Source: Streptomyces lomondensis (lineage in GTDB: Bacteria; Actinomycetota; Actinomycetes; Streptomycetales; Streptomycetaceae). From it: DNA of 64,000 nucleotides. Shown here one piece after another: positions 26,101 to 33,727 of the stretch. Each line of letters starts with the position of its first letter. Position 1 is the first letter of the stretch. The position numbers were made by a program, and so were the translations under genes. The stretch covers positions 1 to 64,000 of the forward strand of contig NZ_BMWC01000001.1 in NCBI RefSeq assembly GCF_014651035.1, given 5' to 3'. The notes under the pieces were generated by a model that had not been told where the DNA came from, did no database searches, and worked only from the letters and a program-made list of their open reading frames with translations.

Positions 26101-28064
26101 AGTCCGTCAAGCGGCACTTCCGGGAGCTGGGCGTGGACACCCAGAGCGAGGACTTCACGGTCGTCGGCATCGGCGACATGTCCGGTGACGTGTTCGGCAA
26201 CGGCATGCTGCTCTCCGAGCACATCCGCCTGGTCGCCGCCTTCGACCACCGGCACATCTTCATCGACCCGAACCCGGACGCGGCCACCTCCTACGCCGAG
26301 CGCCGCCGCCTGTTCGAGCTGCCGCGTTCCAGCTGGGAGGACTACGACAAGGAGCTGCTGTCGCCGGGCGGCGGCGTCTTCCCGCGTACGGCCAAGGCGA
26401 TCCCGGTCAACGCGCACATCCGTGAGGCCCTCGGCATCGAGGCCAAGGTCACCAAGCTGACCCCGGCCGACCTGATGAAGGCCATCCTCCAGGCGCCGGT
26501 GGACCTGCTGTGGAACGGCGGCATCGGCACGTACGTCAAGTCCTCGGCCGAGTCCAACGGCGACGTCGGCGACAAGGCCAACGACGCCATCCGCGTCGAC
26601 GGCAAGGACCTGCGCGTCAAGGTCGTCGGCGAGGGCGGCAACCTGGGCCTGACCCAGCTCGGCCGGATCGAGTTCGCGCTGCACGGCGGCCGGATCAACA
26701 CCGACGCCATCGACAACAGCGCGGGCGTGGACACCTCCGACCACGAGGTGAACATCAAGATCCTGCTCAACGGCCTGGTCACCGACGGCGACATGACCGT
26801 CAAGCAGCGCAACAAGCTGCTCGCCGAGATGACCGACGAGGTCGGCCACCTGGTGCTGCGCAACAACTACGCGCAGAACACGGCGATCGCCAACGCCCTC
26901 GCCCAGTCCAAGGACATGCTCCACGCCCAGCAGCGCTTCATGAAGCACCTGGTCAGGGAGGGCCACCTCGACCGGGCGCTGGAGTTCCTGCCCACCGACC
27001 GGCAGATCCGCGAGCGGCTCAGCAACGGGCAGGGCCTGACCGGTCCGGAGACGGCCGTCCTGCTGGCGTACACGAAGATCACGGTCGCCGAGGAGCTGCT
27101 GCACACCTCGCTGCCGGACGACCCGTATCTCAAGGGCCTGCTGCACGCGTACTTCCCGACCCAGCTGCGCGAGCAGTTCCCGGACCGTCTCGACGGGCAC
27201 CCGCTGCGCCGCGAGATCACCACGACGGTCCTGGTCAACGACACGGTCAACACGGGCGGTACGACGTATCTGCACCGGCTGCGCGAGGAGACCGGCGCGT
27301 CGCTGGAGGAGATCGTGCGGGCGCAGACCGCGGCCCGGGCGATCTTCCGCCAGTCCCCGGTGTGGGACGGGGTCGAGGCGCTCGACAACAAGGTCGAGGC
27401 CGACGTCCAGACCCGCATCCGGCTGCACTCGCGCCGCCTCGTGGAGCGCGGCACGCGCTGGCTGCTCAACAACCGGCCGCAGCCGCTGGAGCTCGCCGAG
27501 ACGGTCGACTTCTTCGCCGACCGGGTCGAGCAGGTCTGGGGGCAGCTGCCGAAGCTGCTGCGCGGCGCCGACCTGGAGTGGTACCAGAAGATCTGCGACG
27601 AGCTGACGGGCGCCGGCGTCCCGGACGAACTCGCCACGCAGGTGGCGGGCTTCTCCTCCGCCTTCCCGACGCTCGACATCGTCTCGGTCGCCGACCGCAT
27701 GGGCCGGGAGCCGCTGGACGTCGCCGAGGTCTACTACGACCTGGCCGACCGGCTGCGCATCACCCAGCTGATGGACCGCATCATCGAGCTGCCCCGCGCC
27801 GACCGCTGGCAGTCCATGGCCCGCGCGGCGATCCGCGAGGACCTGTACGCGGCGCACGCGGCGCTGACCGCCGACGTCCTGGCGGTGGGCAACGGCACCT
27901 CGACGCCCGAGCAGCGCTACAAGGCCTGGGAGCAGAAGAACGCGGCGATCCTCGGCCGGGCCCGCACCACACTGGAGGACATCCAGAGCTCCGACTCGTT
28001 CGACCTCGCGAACCTGTCGGTGGCGATGCGCACGATGAGGACGCTGCTGCGGACGCATTCGTAA
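23103..28064 (+). CDS. gdh: NAD-specific glutamate dehydrogenase, 180-kDa class
   Basis: A 1653-residue protein, the size of the L_180 NAD-GDH class first described from Streptomyces. It interconverts glutamate and 2-oxoglutarate with ammonia, mainly for glutamate catabolism. The long N-terminal half holds ACT-like regulatory segments (DMPFLVDSVTNELTRQGRGI; HFTFLGYREYQL). The catalytic domain starts around residue 830 with VARGGLRWSDRREDFRTE, QMVKNTVIVPVGAKGGF, and the dinucleotide-binding block VVGIGDMSGDVFGNGMLLS. A C-terminal helical region completes it. The ATG at 23103 follows AGAGGAC. It is apparently monocistronic and closed by a strong terminator. Confidence 0.97.
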   Translation: MQTKLDEAKAELLERAARVAENSPVGGHLPTGSTGEETPDAPQAPDRESLLTFLQRYYLHTAPEDLSDRDPVDVFGAAVSHYRLAENRPQGTANVRVHTPTVEENGWTCSHSVVEVVTDDMPFLVDSVTNELTRQGRGIHVVIHPQFVVRRDVTGKLIEVLPTPATGAGGLPHDAHVESWIHVEIDRETDRADLKQITADLLRVLSDAREAVEDWGKMRDAAIRLAEGLPDEPIPGDLPGPQVEEARELLRWLADDHFTFLGYREYQLRDDDSLAAVPGTGLGILRADPHHAAEESHPVSPSFERLPADARAKAREHKLLVLTKANSRSTVHRPSYLDYIGVKKFDAEGNVVGERRFLGLFSSAAYTESVRRVPVIRRKVEEVLEQAGFSPNSHDGRDLLQILETYPRDELFQTPVDELRAIVTSVLYLQERRRLRLYLRQDEYGRYYSALVYLPRDRYTTAVRLRIIEILKEELGGISVDFTAWNTESILSRLHFVVRVPQGTELPELSDADKERIEARLVEAARSWEDAFAEALNAELGEERAAELMRRYAHAFPEGYKADHNPRAAVADLIHLEQLNAEEGQDFALSLYEPVGAAPEERRFKIYRTGDAISLSAVLPVLNRLGVEVVDERPYELRCADRGVAWIYDFGLRMPRAKSGGVDYFGDDARERFQDAFAATWTGKAENDGFNALVLSAGLTWRQAMVLRAYAKYLRQAASTFSQDYMEDTLRNNVHTTRLLVSLFEARMSPDRQRAGHEIVDALLEEVDAALDQVASLDEDRILRSFLTVIKATLRTNFFQEAAGGRPHEYVSMKFDPQAIPDLPAPRPAFEIWVYSPRVEGVHLRFGKVARGGLRWSDRREDFRTEILGLVKAQMVKNTVIVPVGAKGGFVAKQLPDPSVDRDAWLAEGVASYKTFISALLDITDNMVAGEVVPPADVVRHDEDDTYLVVAADKGTATFSDIANGVAEKYNFWLGDAFASGGSAGYDHKGMGITARGAWESVKRHFRELGVDTQSEDFTVVGIGDMSGDVFGNGMLLSEHIRLVAAFDHRHIFIDPNPDAATSYAERRRLFELPRSSWEDYDKELLSPGGGVFPRTAKAIPVNAHIREALGIEAKVTKLTPADLMKAILQAPVDLLWNGGIGTYVKSSAESNGDVGDKANDAIRVDGKDLRVKVVGEGGNLGLTQLGRIEFALHGGRINTDAIDNSAGVDTSDHEVNIKILLNGLVTDGDMTVKQRNKLLAEMTDEVGHLVLRNNYAQNTAIANALAQSKDMLHAQQRFMKHLVREGHLDRALEFLPTDRQIRERLSNGQGLTGPETAVLLAYTKITVAEELLHTSLPDDPYLKGLLHAYFPTQLREQFPDRLDGHPLRREITTTVLVNDTVNTGGTTYLHRLREETGASLEEIVRAQTAARAIFRQSPVWDGVEALDNKVEADVQTRIRLHSRRLVERGTRWLLNNRPQPLELAETVDFFADRVEQVWGQLPKLLRGADLEWYQKICDELTGAGVPDELATQVAGFSSAFPTLDIVSVADRMGREPLDVAEVYYDLADRLRITQLMDRIIELPRADRWQSMARAAIREDLYAAHAALTADVLAVGNGTSTPEQRYKAWEQKNAAILGRARTTLEDIQSSDSFDLANLSVAMRTMRTLLRTHS

Positions 28065-28081
28065 GGCGTACGACAGCACAG

Positions 28082-28115
28082 ACGCCCCGGGCCGGTTTCG
28101 GCCCGGGGCGTTCCT
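28082..28115 (+). terminator. gdh terminator
   Basis: A perfect 12-bp stem ACGCCCCGGGCC (28082-28093) with GGCCCGGGGCGT (28100-28111), followed by a T-rich stretch, 17 bases after the gdh stop. Confidence 0.92.
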
Positions 28116-28177
28116 TCTTGGCGTGCCTTAGGGCGATTCGAGTGGAGGACTTACCGTTTCCGGCTAAGGCTTGGGGC

Positions 28178-28636
28178 GTGACTGTGAACCTCTCCGAGGA
28201 GCGAGTGGCCGCTCCCGCCCCTCCGGTCAGGCGCGTCGTCCTCGAAGTGGTGAACTTCGCGGTGGTCGGCGGCAGCGGCGTCGTGGTGAACTTCCTGGTG
28301 TTCAACGTGCTCCTGCACGGGCTGCACCGGGCCGCCATGGTGGCGACCGTGCTGGCCAGCCTGGTCGCCATGGGCAGCAATTACCTCGGTTTCCGGTATT
28401 TCACCTACCGCGACAGGGCGTCGCGGACGAGACGCCAGATCGCGCTGTTCTTCGTCTTCAGCGGCATCGGCGTCGCCATGGAAAGCGGGCTGTTCTACGC
28501 CGGATATCACGGGCTCGGCCTGGACGGGCCCGTCGAGTCGAACGCGGTCAAGGCCCTGTCCATCGTGCTGGCGTCGGCCTTCCGGTTCCTCGTCTACCGC
28601 ACCTGGGTGTTCCAGCACGATGCGCGCCGCGCCTAG
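28178..28636 (+). CDS. GtrA-family membrane protein
   Basis: A 152-residue GtrA-like protein with four transmembrane segments. The family landmarks NFAVVGGSGVVVNFLVFNVL and MGSNYLGFRYFTYR are present. It ends in FLVYRTWVFQHD. GtrA proteins are thought to flip polyprenyl-phosphate-linked sugars to the outer face for use by GT-C glycosyltransferases. The start GTG at 28178 is tentative (GTG 28184 is an alternative). The end overlaps the next gene, a GT-C-type protein, by 17 bases, so the two are probably a functional pair. Confidence 0.88.
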   Translation: MTVNLSEERVAAPAPPVRRVVLEVVNFAVVGGSGVVVNFLVFNVLLHGLHRAAMVATVLASLVAMGSNYLGFRYFTYRDRASRTRRQIALFFVFSGIGVAMESGLFYAGYHGLGLDGPVESNAVKALSIVLASAFRFLVYRTWVFQHDARRA

Positions 28637-30086
28637 ACCGGCCGCCGTCGCTGCGCAGGCCGCTGCCGCGGTGGTCGTCCTGCTGCTGCTTCTCGTGATT
28701 GTCCGGCTGCCGTGGGCCGGGGACCTCGGGATGCACGCCGCGACCGTCCAGCGCCTGCGGCACGACCTCGTCGACCCGGGCAATCCGCTCGTCGACGTGG
28801 ACACGCCGAGTCCGTACTACTCGCCCTGGATGCTGGTGCTGGGGTGTGTCGCGCGGGTGAGCGGGCTGTCGGTCTTCGTGGTGCTGCGGCTGGGGGCGCT
28901 GGCCGGGCTCGCGCTGCTGGTGACGGGGGTGTGGCGGTACGTCCGGACGCTCAGCGGCCGGCGCGCCGCGCCCGCGCTCGCCGTACTGAGCCTGCTGTTC
29001 CTGTGGGGGACGGCGCTGTTCAACTGGAGCGGCTTCTACGGGCTCAACTCGCTCGCGCTGACGGTGGCATACCCGAGCGTGTTCGCGCTGGGGCTGGCGT
29101 TCCACCTCTGGGCGTGGCTGGGCCCTGCGGTGCGCGGGGACGCGGGGTGGGGGACGTGGCTGGGGCTGGGGGCGCTGTGGGCGGTGATTCTGCTGTGCCA
29201 TCAGTTCTCGGGGGTGGTGGCCTCGCTGGGGGCGGTCGCGACGGTGGTCGCCGCGCGGCCGGGGCGCGACCGGTGGCTGCGGCTCGGGGGTGCGCTGGCG
29301 GTGGGGCTCTGGGTGCTGCTGCTGTGGCCGTACTACGACTTCTTCGCGCTGTTGGGGGCGGGGGACGGGCTGGAGTCGGTGCACCGGCCGCTGTACGAGG
29401 ACCTGCTCGGGCGGTACTGGCTGGTGCTGCTCGGGGTGGCGGCCCTGGGGGTGCGGTGGTGGCGGGACCGGTGGGATCCGCTGGTGGTGTTCTTCGTGCT
29501 CGGGGTGGTCGTGGTGGCGGCGGGCGGGCTGAGCGGGCACTACGCGTGGGGGCGGGCACTGCCGGCCGTGTTGATCCCGGCGCAGGTCGCGGCGGCGCTG
29601 GAGGCGGTCGAGGCCGGGCGGCGCGGGGTGCGGGCGGGGTGGGCGTGTGTGCTGGGCGCGGCGCTGGCCGTGGGGGCGTGGACGCAGGCCGGGACGGTCG
29701 GGTACGTGGTGGAGCGGGGCGAGTTGCCGGAGGCCGTCGCGGAGAAGTACCGGCAGCCGTGGGCGGGGTACCACTGGATGACGCCGTGGGTGAAGTACGG
29801 GGACGTGGTGATGGCGCGGCCGGGGCGGCCGGCTCGGCAGATCCCGGCGTATGGGGCGTACACCGTGGCGCCGGGGTATCCCGACTTCTTCCTGCGGGAC
29901 GAGGGGCGGCGGGAGGGGGCCGTGCGGCGGTATTTCGCGGAGGGGACGCCGGGGAGGGAGCGGGCGGAGATTCTGCGGGAGTACGGGGTGCGGTGGGTCG
30001 TGGCGGGGGCGGCCGCGCGGGGTGCCGGGCTGCGGGAGGTGGCTCGGGGGCCCGGGGGGCAGGTGCTCTATGCGGTGGTGCGCTGA
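28620..30086 (+). CDS. GT-C-like polytopic membrane protein
   Basis: A 488-residue integral membrane protein with about ten hydrophobic segments and a soluble C-terminal tail, the architecture of GT-C glycosyltransferases. An acidic loop after TM1 (LPWAGDLGMHAATVQRLR, then SPYYSPWML) is where GT-C catalytic acids usually lie. It is clearly homologous to the protein at 44119-45678: both share HAA-x6-L, SPYY, a WPYYD block and RLYE-x9-W-LLG. The likely role is transfer of a lipid-linked sugar to a surface polymer, with the GtrA protein supplying the donor. It overlaps the convergent membrane gene by 19 bases. Confidence 0.8.
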   Translation: MRAAPRPAAVAAQAAAAVVVLLLLLVIVRLPWAGDLGMHAATVQRLRHDLVDPGNPLVDVDTPSPYYSPWMLVLGCVARVSGLSVFVVLRLGALAGLALLVTGVWRYVRTLSGRRAAPALAVLSLLFLWGTALFNWSGFYGLNSLALTVAYPSVFALGLAFHLWAWLGPAVRGDAGWGTWLGLGALWAVILLCHQFSGVVASLGAVATVVAARPGRDRWLRLGGALAVGLWVLLLWPYYDFFALLGAGDGLESVHRPLYEDLLGRYWLVLLGVAALGVRWWRDRWDPLVVFFVLGVVVVAAGGLSGHYAWGRALPAVLIPAQVAAALEAVEAGRRGVRAGWACVLGAALAVGAWTQAGTVGYVVERGELPEAVAEKYRQPWAGYHWMTPWVKYGDVVMARPGRPARQIPAYGAYTVAPGYPDFFLRDEGRREGAVRRYFAEGTPGRERAEILREYGVRWVVAGAAARGAGLREVARGPGGQVLYAVVR

Positions 30087-30601
30087 CGTGTACGGCGGCG
30101 GTGGTACGACAGCGTGACCGCGGCGAGGAGCGGGCCCCACAGGACCAGGGGCTGGTAGAGGATGCCGACGATCAGGTTGCCGGTGTCCGTCATGTTCTCG
30201 TGGGGGTAGGTCCACCACCAGGGGATGTTCGCCCAGAGCGCGGTGAGGGCCAGGGCGCCGAGGCCGGCCGTGACGACGACGGGCCTGGTGGGGATCACGC
30301 GTCCGCCGACGTAGGGGATCCAGCGGGGGAGGGTCTCGCCCCAGGGGCGTACGAGGCCGAGCGTCAGGAGGGCGAGGAGTTCGCTGACGACGCTGAGGGT
30401 GAGCAGCCAGAGTTTGGCGTCGAGCGACTGGAAGTCCGCAAAGCCTTCGGTGGTGTAGCCGGCGGGGTGGCCCAGGGCCAGGGCGATGCGCCACAGGCCG
30501 CTGGGGAGTACGACGAGGGTGGTGGCGTGGGCTGCCCATACCGCCCAGCGGGGTGGGGGTGTTGCGGCCGGGGTGGTCGCCGGTGAGGGCATTGAGGTCA
30601 T
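30068..30601 (-). CDS. small membrane protein, unknown function
   Basis: A 177-residue protein with four predicted transmembrane helices (TTLVVLPSGLWRIALALG; LLTLSVVSELLALLTLGLV; VVVTAGLGALALTALWANI; GNLIVGILYQPLVLWGPLL). I do not recognise the family. The ATG at 30601 was preferred; the open frame continues upstream to 30694 without a plausible start. It is convergent and slightly overlapping with the GT-C gene. There is nothing to assign it to polymer synthesis except location. Confidence 0.7.
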   Translation of the reverse strand: MTSMPSPATTPAATPPPRWAVWAAHATTLVVLPSGLWRIALALGHPAGYTTEGFADFQSLDAKLWLLTLSVVSELLALLTLGLVRPWGETLPRWIPYVGGRVIPTRPVVVTAGLGALALTALWANIPWWWTYPHENMTDTGNLIVGILYQPLVLWGPLLAAVTLSYHRRRTRQRTTA

Positions 30602-30748
30602 ACGGGTGATGCTGCCGAGCTGAGTGCCGCGGGGCGTCCGCCCGAAGGGCGGGGCACGAGGGCCGGGGGACGGAGAGGCGGGCGGGGTTCTCATCCGTGG
30701 GGAGGAGCCGGGGCGGCCCGCAGCCGGTGCTGGGACCGCCGGGCGCGG

Positions 30749-31978
30749 TCAGAACCAGTGCAGGCAGTGCGGGGAGCGGTCGGCTCGGAAGAGGGCGTCG
30801 GCGAGGATGGCCGCGCCCGGGCGGTGGGCCCGGATGTGTCCGGCACGCACGAGCGTGCTCGGGGCGGTGCCGCCGAGGTAGACCGAGCCCAGGTCGCCCA
30901 CGTCCAGGGACAGGTCGGGCTCCCGGTCCGTCGGGACGCAGTCGGCTTTGCCGTCCCGGACGGTCAGCAGGTAGCGGCCGTGCTCGCCGAGGAACGGGTC
31001 CTCGACGTCGAGGACGAGCTCGCCGTCCATGAACCATCCGCGCGCGGTCAGCGCACGCGGGACGTCCAGCAGCCGCACCCAGAGCCAGTCCATGTCGCCG
31101 CTCACCTCGCCGGCGCGGAAGTCCGCGAACTGCCAGCGCAGCGGGTGCTGGGGCGGGACGTGCTGGAACACGACCTCGGTGACCAGGTCGTGTCCGAGTA
31201 CGAACCGGGCCAGGGCCGTGAAGACGGCGTCGTCGGCGGCGATGGTCTCGTCGACCGTCAGGGTGCCGGACTCGATCGAGTAGCTGGCGTACCCGTCCGG
31301 GACGCCGTCGGCGTCCCGGTGGACGGCGACGTAGCGCGGCGCCGGCGAGATCGGGGGCTGCCCCGCGCGCAGGGCCCACCAGCGGTGCGGCCGGGACAGC
31401 GCGCCGGGCTGGGCGCGACGGTACCGGTCGTAGACCTCTTCGAGAATCTCGCCGCAGTCGGCACGCCGCAGCACCTCCACCGAGCCGGTGTCCGAGCCGG
31501 TCGCCGGTGCGTCGGCCGCGCCGCGCGCCCGGGGAACGGCGAGGGCGGCCCGGTGGCGCGGCACCGTCAGCCGCGCCGTGTAGGTCGCCGGTCCGTAGCC
31601 GAACCTGCCGTAGATCGTGGCCTCGGAGGCCAGCAGTACGGAGAGGAACTCCCCGCGCGCCCGGCCCTCGGCGAGCTGATGCCGCATCATCGCGCTGAGC
31701 ACGCCCTGGCGCCGGTGCGACGGCAGGACGCCGACGGCGGTCACCCCGGCGGCCGGGGCGAGGGTCTCACCGGGCAGGGTCAGCTCGAAGGAGTGCGTGG
31801 CCGCGGTGCCGACGGGGCGCCCGTCCGCCGTCAGGGCGAGCAGGCAGCGGTCCGTTTCGAGCGCCGACCACCAGAGCCCGCCGCCCTCGACCGGGGTTTC
31901 CGGGAAACGCCCGAACGCGGCATGGACCGTGTCGACGAAGACGTCGAGGTCCTCATCGGTGGCGGAACGAATCTCCAT
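30749..31978 (-). CDS. Eis-like GNAT acetyltransferase
   Basis: A 409-residue protein of the Eis family. An N-terminal GNAT domain (MEIRSATDEDLDVF; VTAVGVLPSHRRQGVLSAMM is the acetyl-CoA loop), a second GNAT-like region and a C-terminal SCP2-type domain (LSLDVGDLGSVYLGGTAPSTL) are followed by a C-terminus ending in HWF. A free C-terminal Phe serving as the catalytic carboxylate is a hallmark of Eis. Family members acetylate aminoglycosides or host proteins; the natural substrate in Streptomyces is unknown. The start at ATG 31978 was chosen because the GNAT fold begins at once. Confidence 0.88.
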   Translation of the reverse strand: MEIRSATDEDLDVFVDTVHAAFGRFPETPVEGGGLWWSALETDRCLLALTADGRPVGTAATHSFELTLPGETLAPAAGVTAVGVLPSHRRQGVLSAMMRHQLAEGRARGEFLSVLLASEATIYGRFGYGPATYTARLTVPRHRAALAVPRARGAADAPATGSDTGSVEVLRRADCGEILEEVYDRYRRAQPGALSRPHRWWALRAGQPPISPAPRYVAVHRDADGVPDGYASYSIESGTLTVDETIAADDAVFTALARFVLGHDLVTEVVFQHVPPQHPLRWQFADFRAGEVSGDMDWLWVRLLDVPRALTARGWFMDGELVLDVEDPFLGEHGRYLLTVRDGKADCVPTDREPDLSLDVGDLGSVYLGGTAPSTLVRAGHIRAHRPGAAILADALFRADRSPHCLHWF

Positions 31979-32080
31979 GCTGCCGCTGCCTCCTCGGGAT
32001 GCCGGCACCACGACTCATGGTGTCCGGCCACAGTGCAGCGGTGACCCGGTGGTCCGGGCAAGCGAATTAAGCACCAGGCG

Positions 32081-33727
32081 CTACTTCAACGCACTCGCCA
32101 CCAACCGTGCCGCCCTCTTCACCCTCGGGCGGGCCACCCGGCGTATCACCGGGCGCAGCACCCTCGCCGTCGTGCCCACCGGCTCCCAGCGGACCTGCAA
32201 CCGGCCCGGGCCGTGGCCCTCCGGTTCCAGGGTGAGGCGGTGGTGGGGGACGCGGGCCGTCAGGGTCGGGAAGGCCAGGGGAGCCAGCAGCAGGCCCGTG
32301 TGGGACAGGCCCTGGTGTTCGAGGCGGAGCAGCGGGTGGCGGATCCCGGCGAAGCCCTGGAGGGGGAGGGGGGCCGCCGCCAGATCCAGATGGGCGTGGC
32401 CCTCGAAGATGCCGGGGCGGACGGGGGAGAGGCGGAAGTCGACGCGGAGGCGGCGGCCGCCGGGGGCGATGAGGAGCGCCGCGCGCTGGGGGCCGACGGG
32501 GAGGCGCAGCGCCGGGTCGTACGTGCGGATCGTGAGGTCGACCGAGGCGCCCGGGCCTCGGACGATCTCCGTGATCTCGTGGCGGAACTGGGCGCTGGGG
32601 AAGGGGCGGGTCTCCAACTCCAGGTCCGAGATGTCCAGTTCGCGGCGGGACCAGGCGGACGAGGGGATCCGGTCGCCCCAGTAGGTGCGGCCGTCGTCGT
32701 CCGTCGTCACCCGCCTGGGGGCGACGCCGTGGCCCAGGCCCCTGGACGCCAGGCGGGCGTCCGCCAGGCGGCGGTCCCGGATCAGCTGGACGACCACGCG
32801 CTCGGCGCGCGGGAGGCGGGCGAACGCGCCCGGGGCGAGCGTGTCGAGGTAGGGGGTGACGAGGTCCGCGAAGGACGCCAGCCAGGCGTCGTCCCGGTAG
32901 GGCAGGTCACCGGCGTACATCCGGAAGTCGTGCTTGAGGAACTTGTGGTCCTTGTCCTCGCGCAGCGACTCGTGCCCGCTCTCGGCCAGGAAGCCGTCGA
33001 TGAGGTGCTGGACGTGGATCCGGTCCCGGACGTTGGCGAGCTTGTGCCGCTGGTTGGATATCGAGGCCGCGTCGGAGGCGGCGTACGGGGCCACGTACCA
33101 GCGGTAAACCGGTTCCGGAATGATCGTGAAGCGCTTGGCCAGGCAGTACGCCTGCGCCGAGAACAGCTGGTCCTCGTAGTGGATGCCCTCGGGGAAGCGC
33201 AGGCCGTGCCGGTCGAGGAAGGCGCGGGCGTACATCTTGCTCGTCGCCAGGTGCTCGAAGAGCAGGCGCGGGTCGGCCTCGATGCCGTCGAGGGTGCGGC
33301 GCTCGGCGACGAGGTGCGGCATCCAGGTGGAGCGGCGGCCGCTGTCCACCCGGATCCGCTGCACCGCGCCCATCGCGAAGTCGATCTCGCGCTCGCGGTG
33401 CGCGGCGAGCAGCAGTTCGACGGCGTCGCCGGGGAGTTCGTCGTCGCTGTCGAGGAACATCAGGTACGGCGCCCGGGCGATCTCCAGGGCGCGGTTGCGG
33501 GGGGCGCTGCACCCGCCGCTGTTCCGCTCCAGGCGGAGGTGGCGGACGCGGGGGTCCTGGGCCGCCAGCCGCTGGGCCACCGCGGGGGTCGCGTCCGTGG
33601 AGTGGTCGTCGCTGATGATGATCTCGATGTCGGCGTGGGTCTGCCGGCGCACCGATTCGACCGCGCGCGTGAGCCGTTCGGCGTCGTTGTAGACGATGAC
33701 CGTCACGGTGACGTCGGGGGTGCTCAT
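32081..33727 (-). CDS. GT2 glycosyltransferase with beta-rich C-terminal domain
   Basis: A 548-residue protein. A GT-A family 2 domain lies at about residues 5-230 with IIISDDHSTD (nucleotide-binding Asp), NSGGCSAPRN and the metal-binding LDSDDE. A helical section follows, and then about 200 residues of beta-rich sequence, the general plan of wall-teichoic-acid sugar transferases such as TarS. It overlaps the upstream TagF-like gene by 4 bases (ATGA) and is last in a tagG-tagH-tagF-GT operon. It probably adds a sugar to the polymer before export. The donor sugar cannot be read from the sequence. It is similar in plan to 39854-41446. Confidence 0.87.
   Translation of the reverse strand: MSTPDVTVTVIVYNDAERLTRAVESVRRQTHADIEIIISDDHSTDATPAVAQRLAAQDPRVRHLRLERNSGGCSAPRNRALEIARAPYLMFLDSDDELPGDAVELLLAAHREREIDFAMGAVQRIRVDSGRRSTWMPHLVAERRTLDGIEADPRLLFEHLATSKMYARAFLDRHGLRFPEGIHYEDQLFSAQAYCLAKRFTIIPEPVYRWYVAPYAASDAASISNQRHKLANVRDRIHVQHLIDGFLAESGHESLREDKDHKFLKHDFRMYAGDLPYRDDAWLASFADLVTPYLDTLAPGAFARLPRAERVVVQLIRDRRLADARLASRGLGHGVAPRRVTTDDDGRTYWGDRIPSSAWSRRELDISDLELETRPFPSAQFRHEITEIVRGPGASVDLTIRTYDPALRLPVGPQRAALLIAPGGRRLRVDFRLSPVRPGIFEGHAHLDLAAAPLPLQGFAGIRHPLLRLEHQGLSHTGLLLAPLAFPTLTARVPHHRLTLEPEGHGPGRLQVRWEPVGTTARVLRPVIRRVARPRVKRAARLVASALK

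Noticed and set aside
23187..28079. A 1630-codon open frame antisense to gdh
   Set aside because: It is a GC-bias artefact: the antisense frame is low in stops because gdh has G/C in third positions. The product is repetitive Arg/Leu/Val/Asp with no family features.
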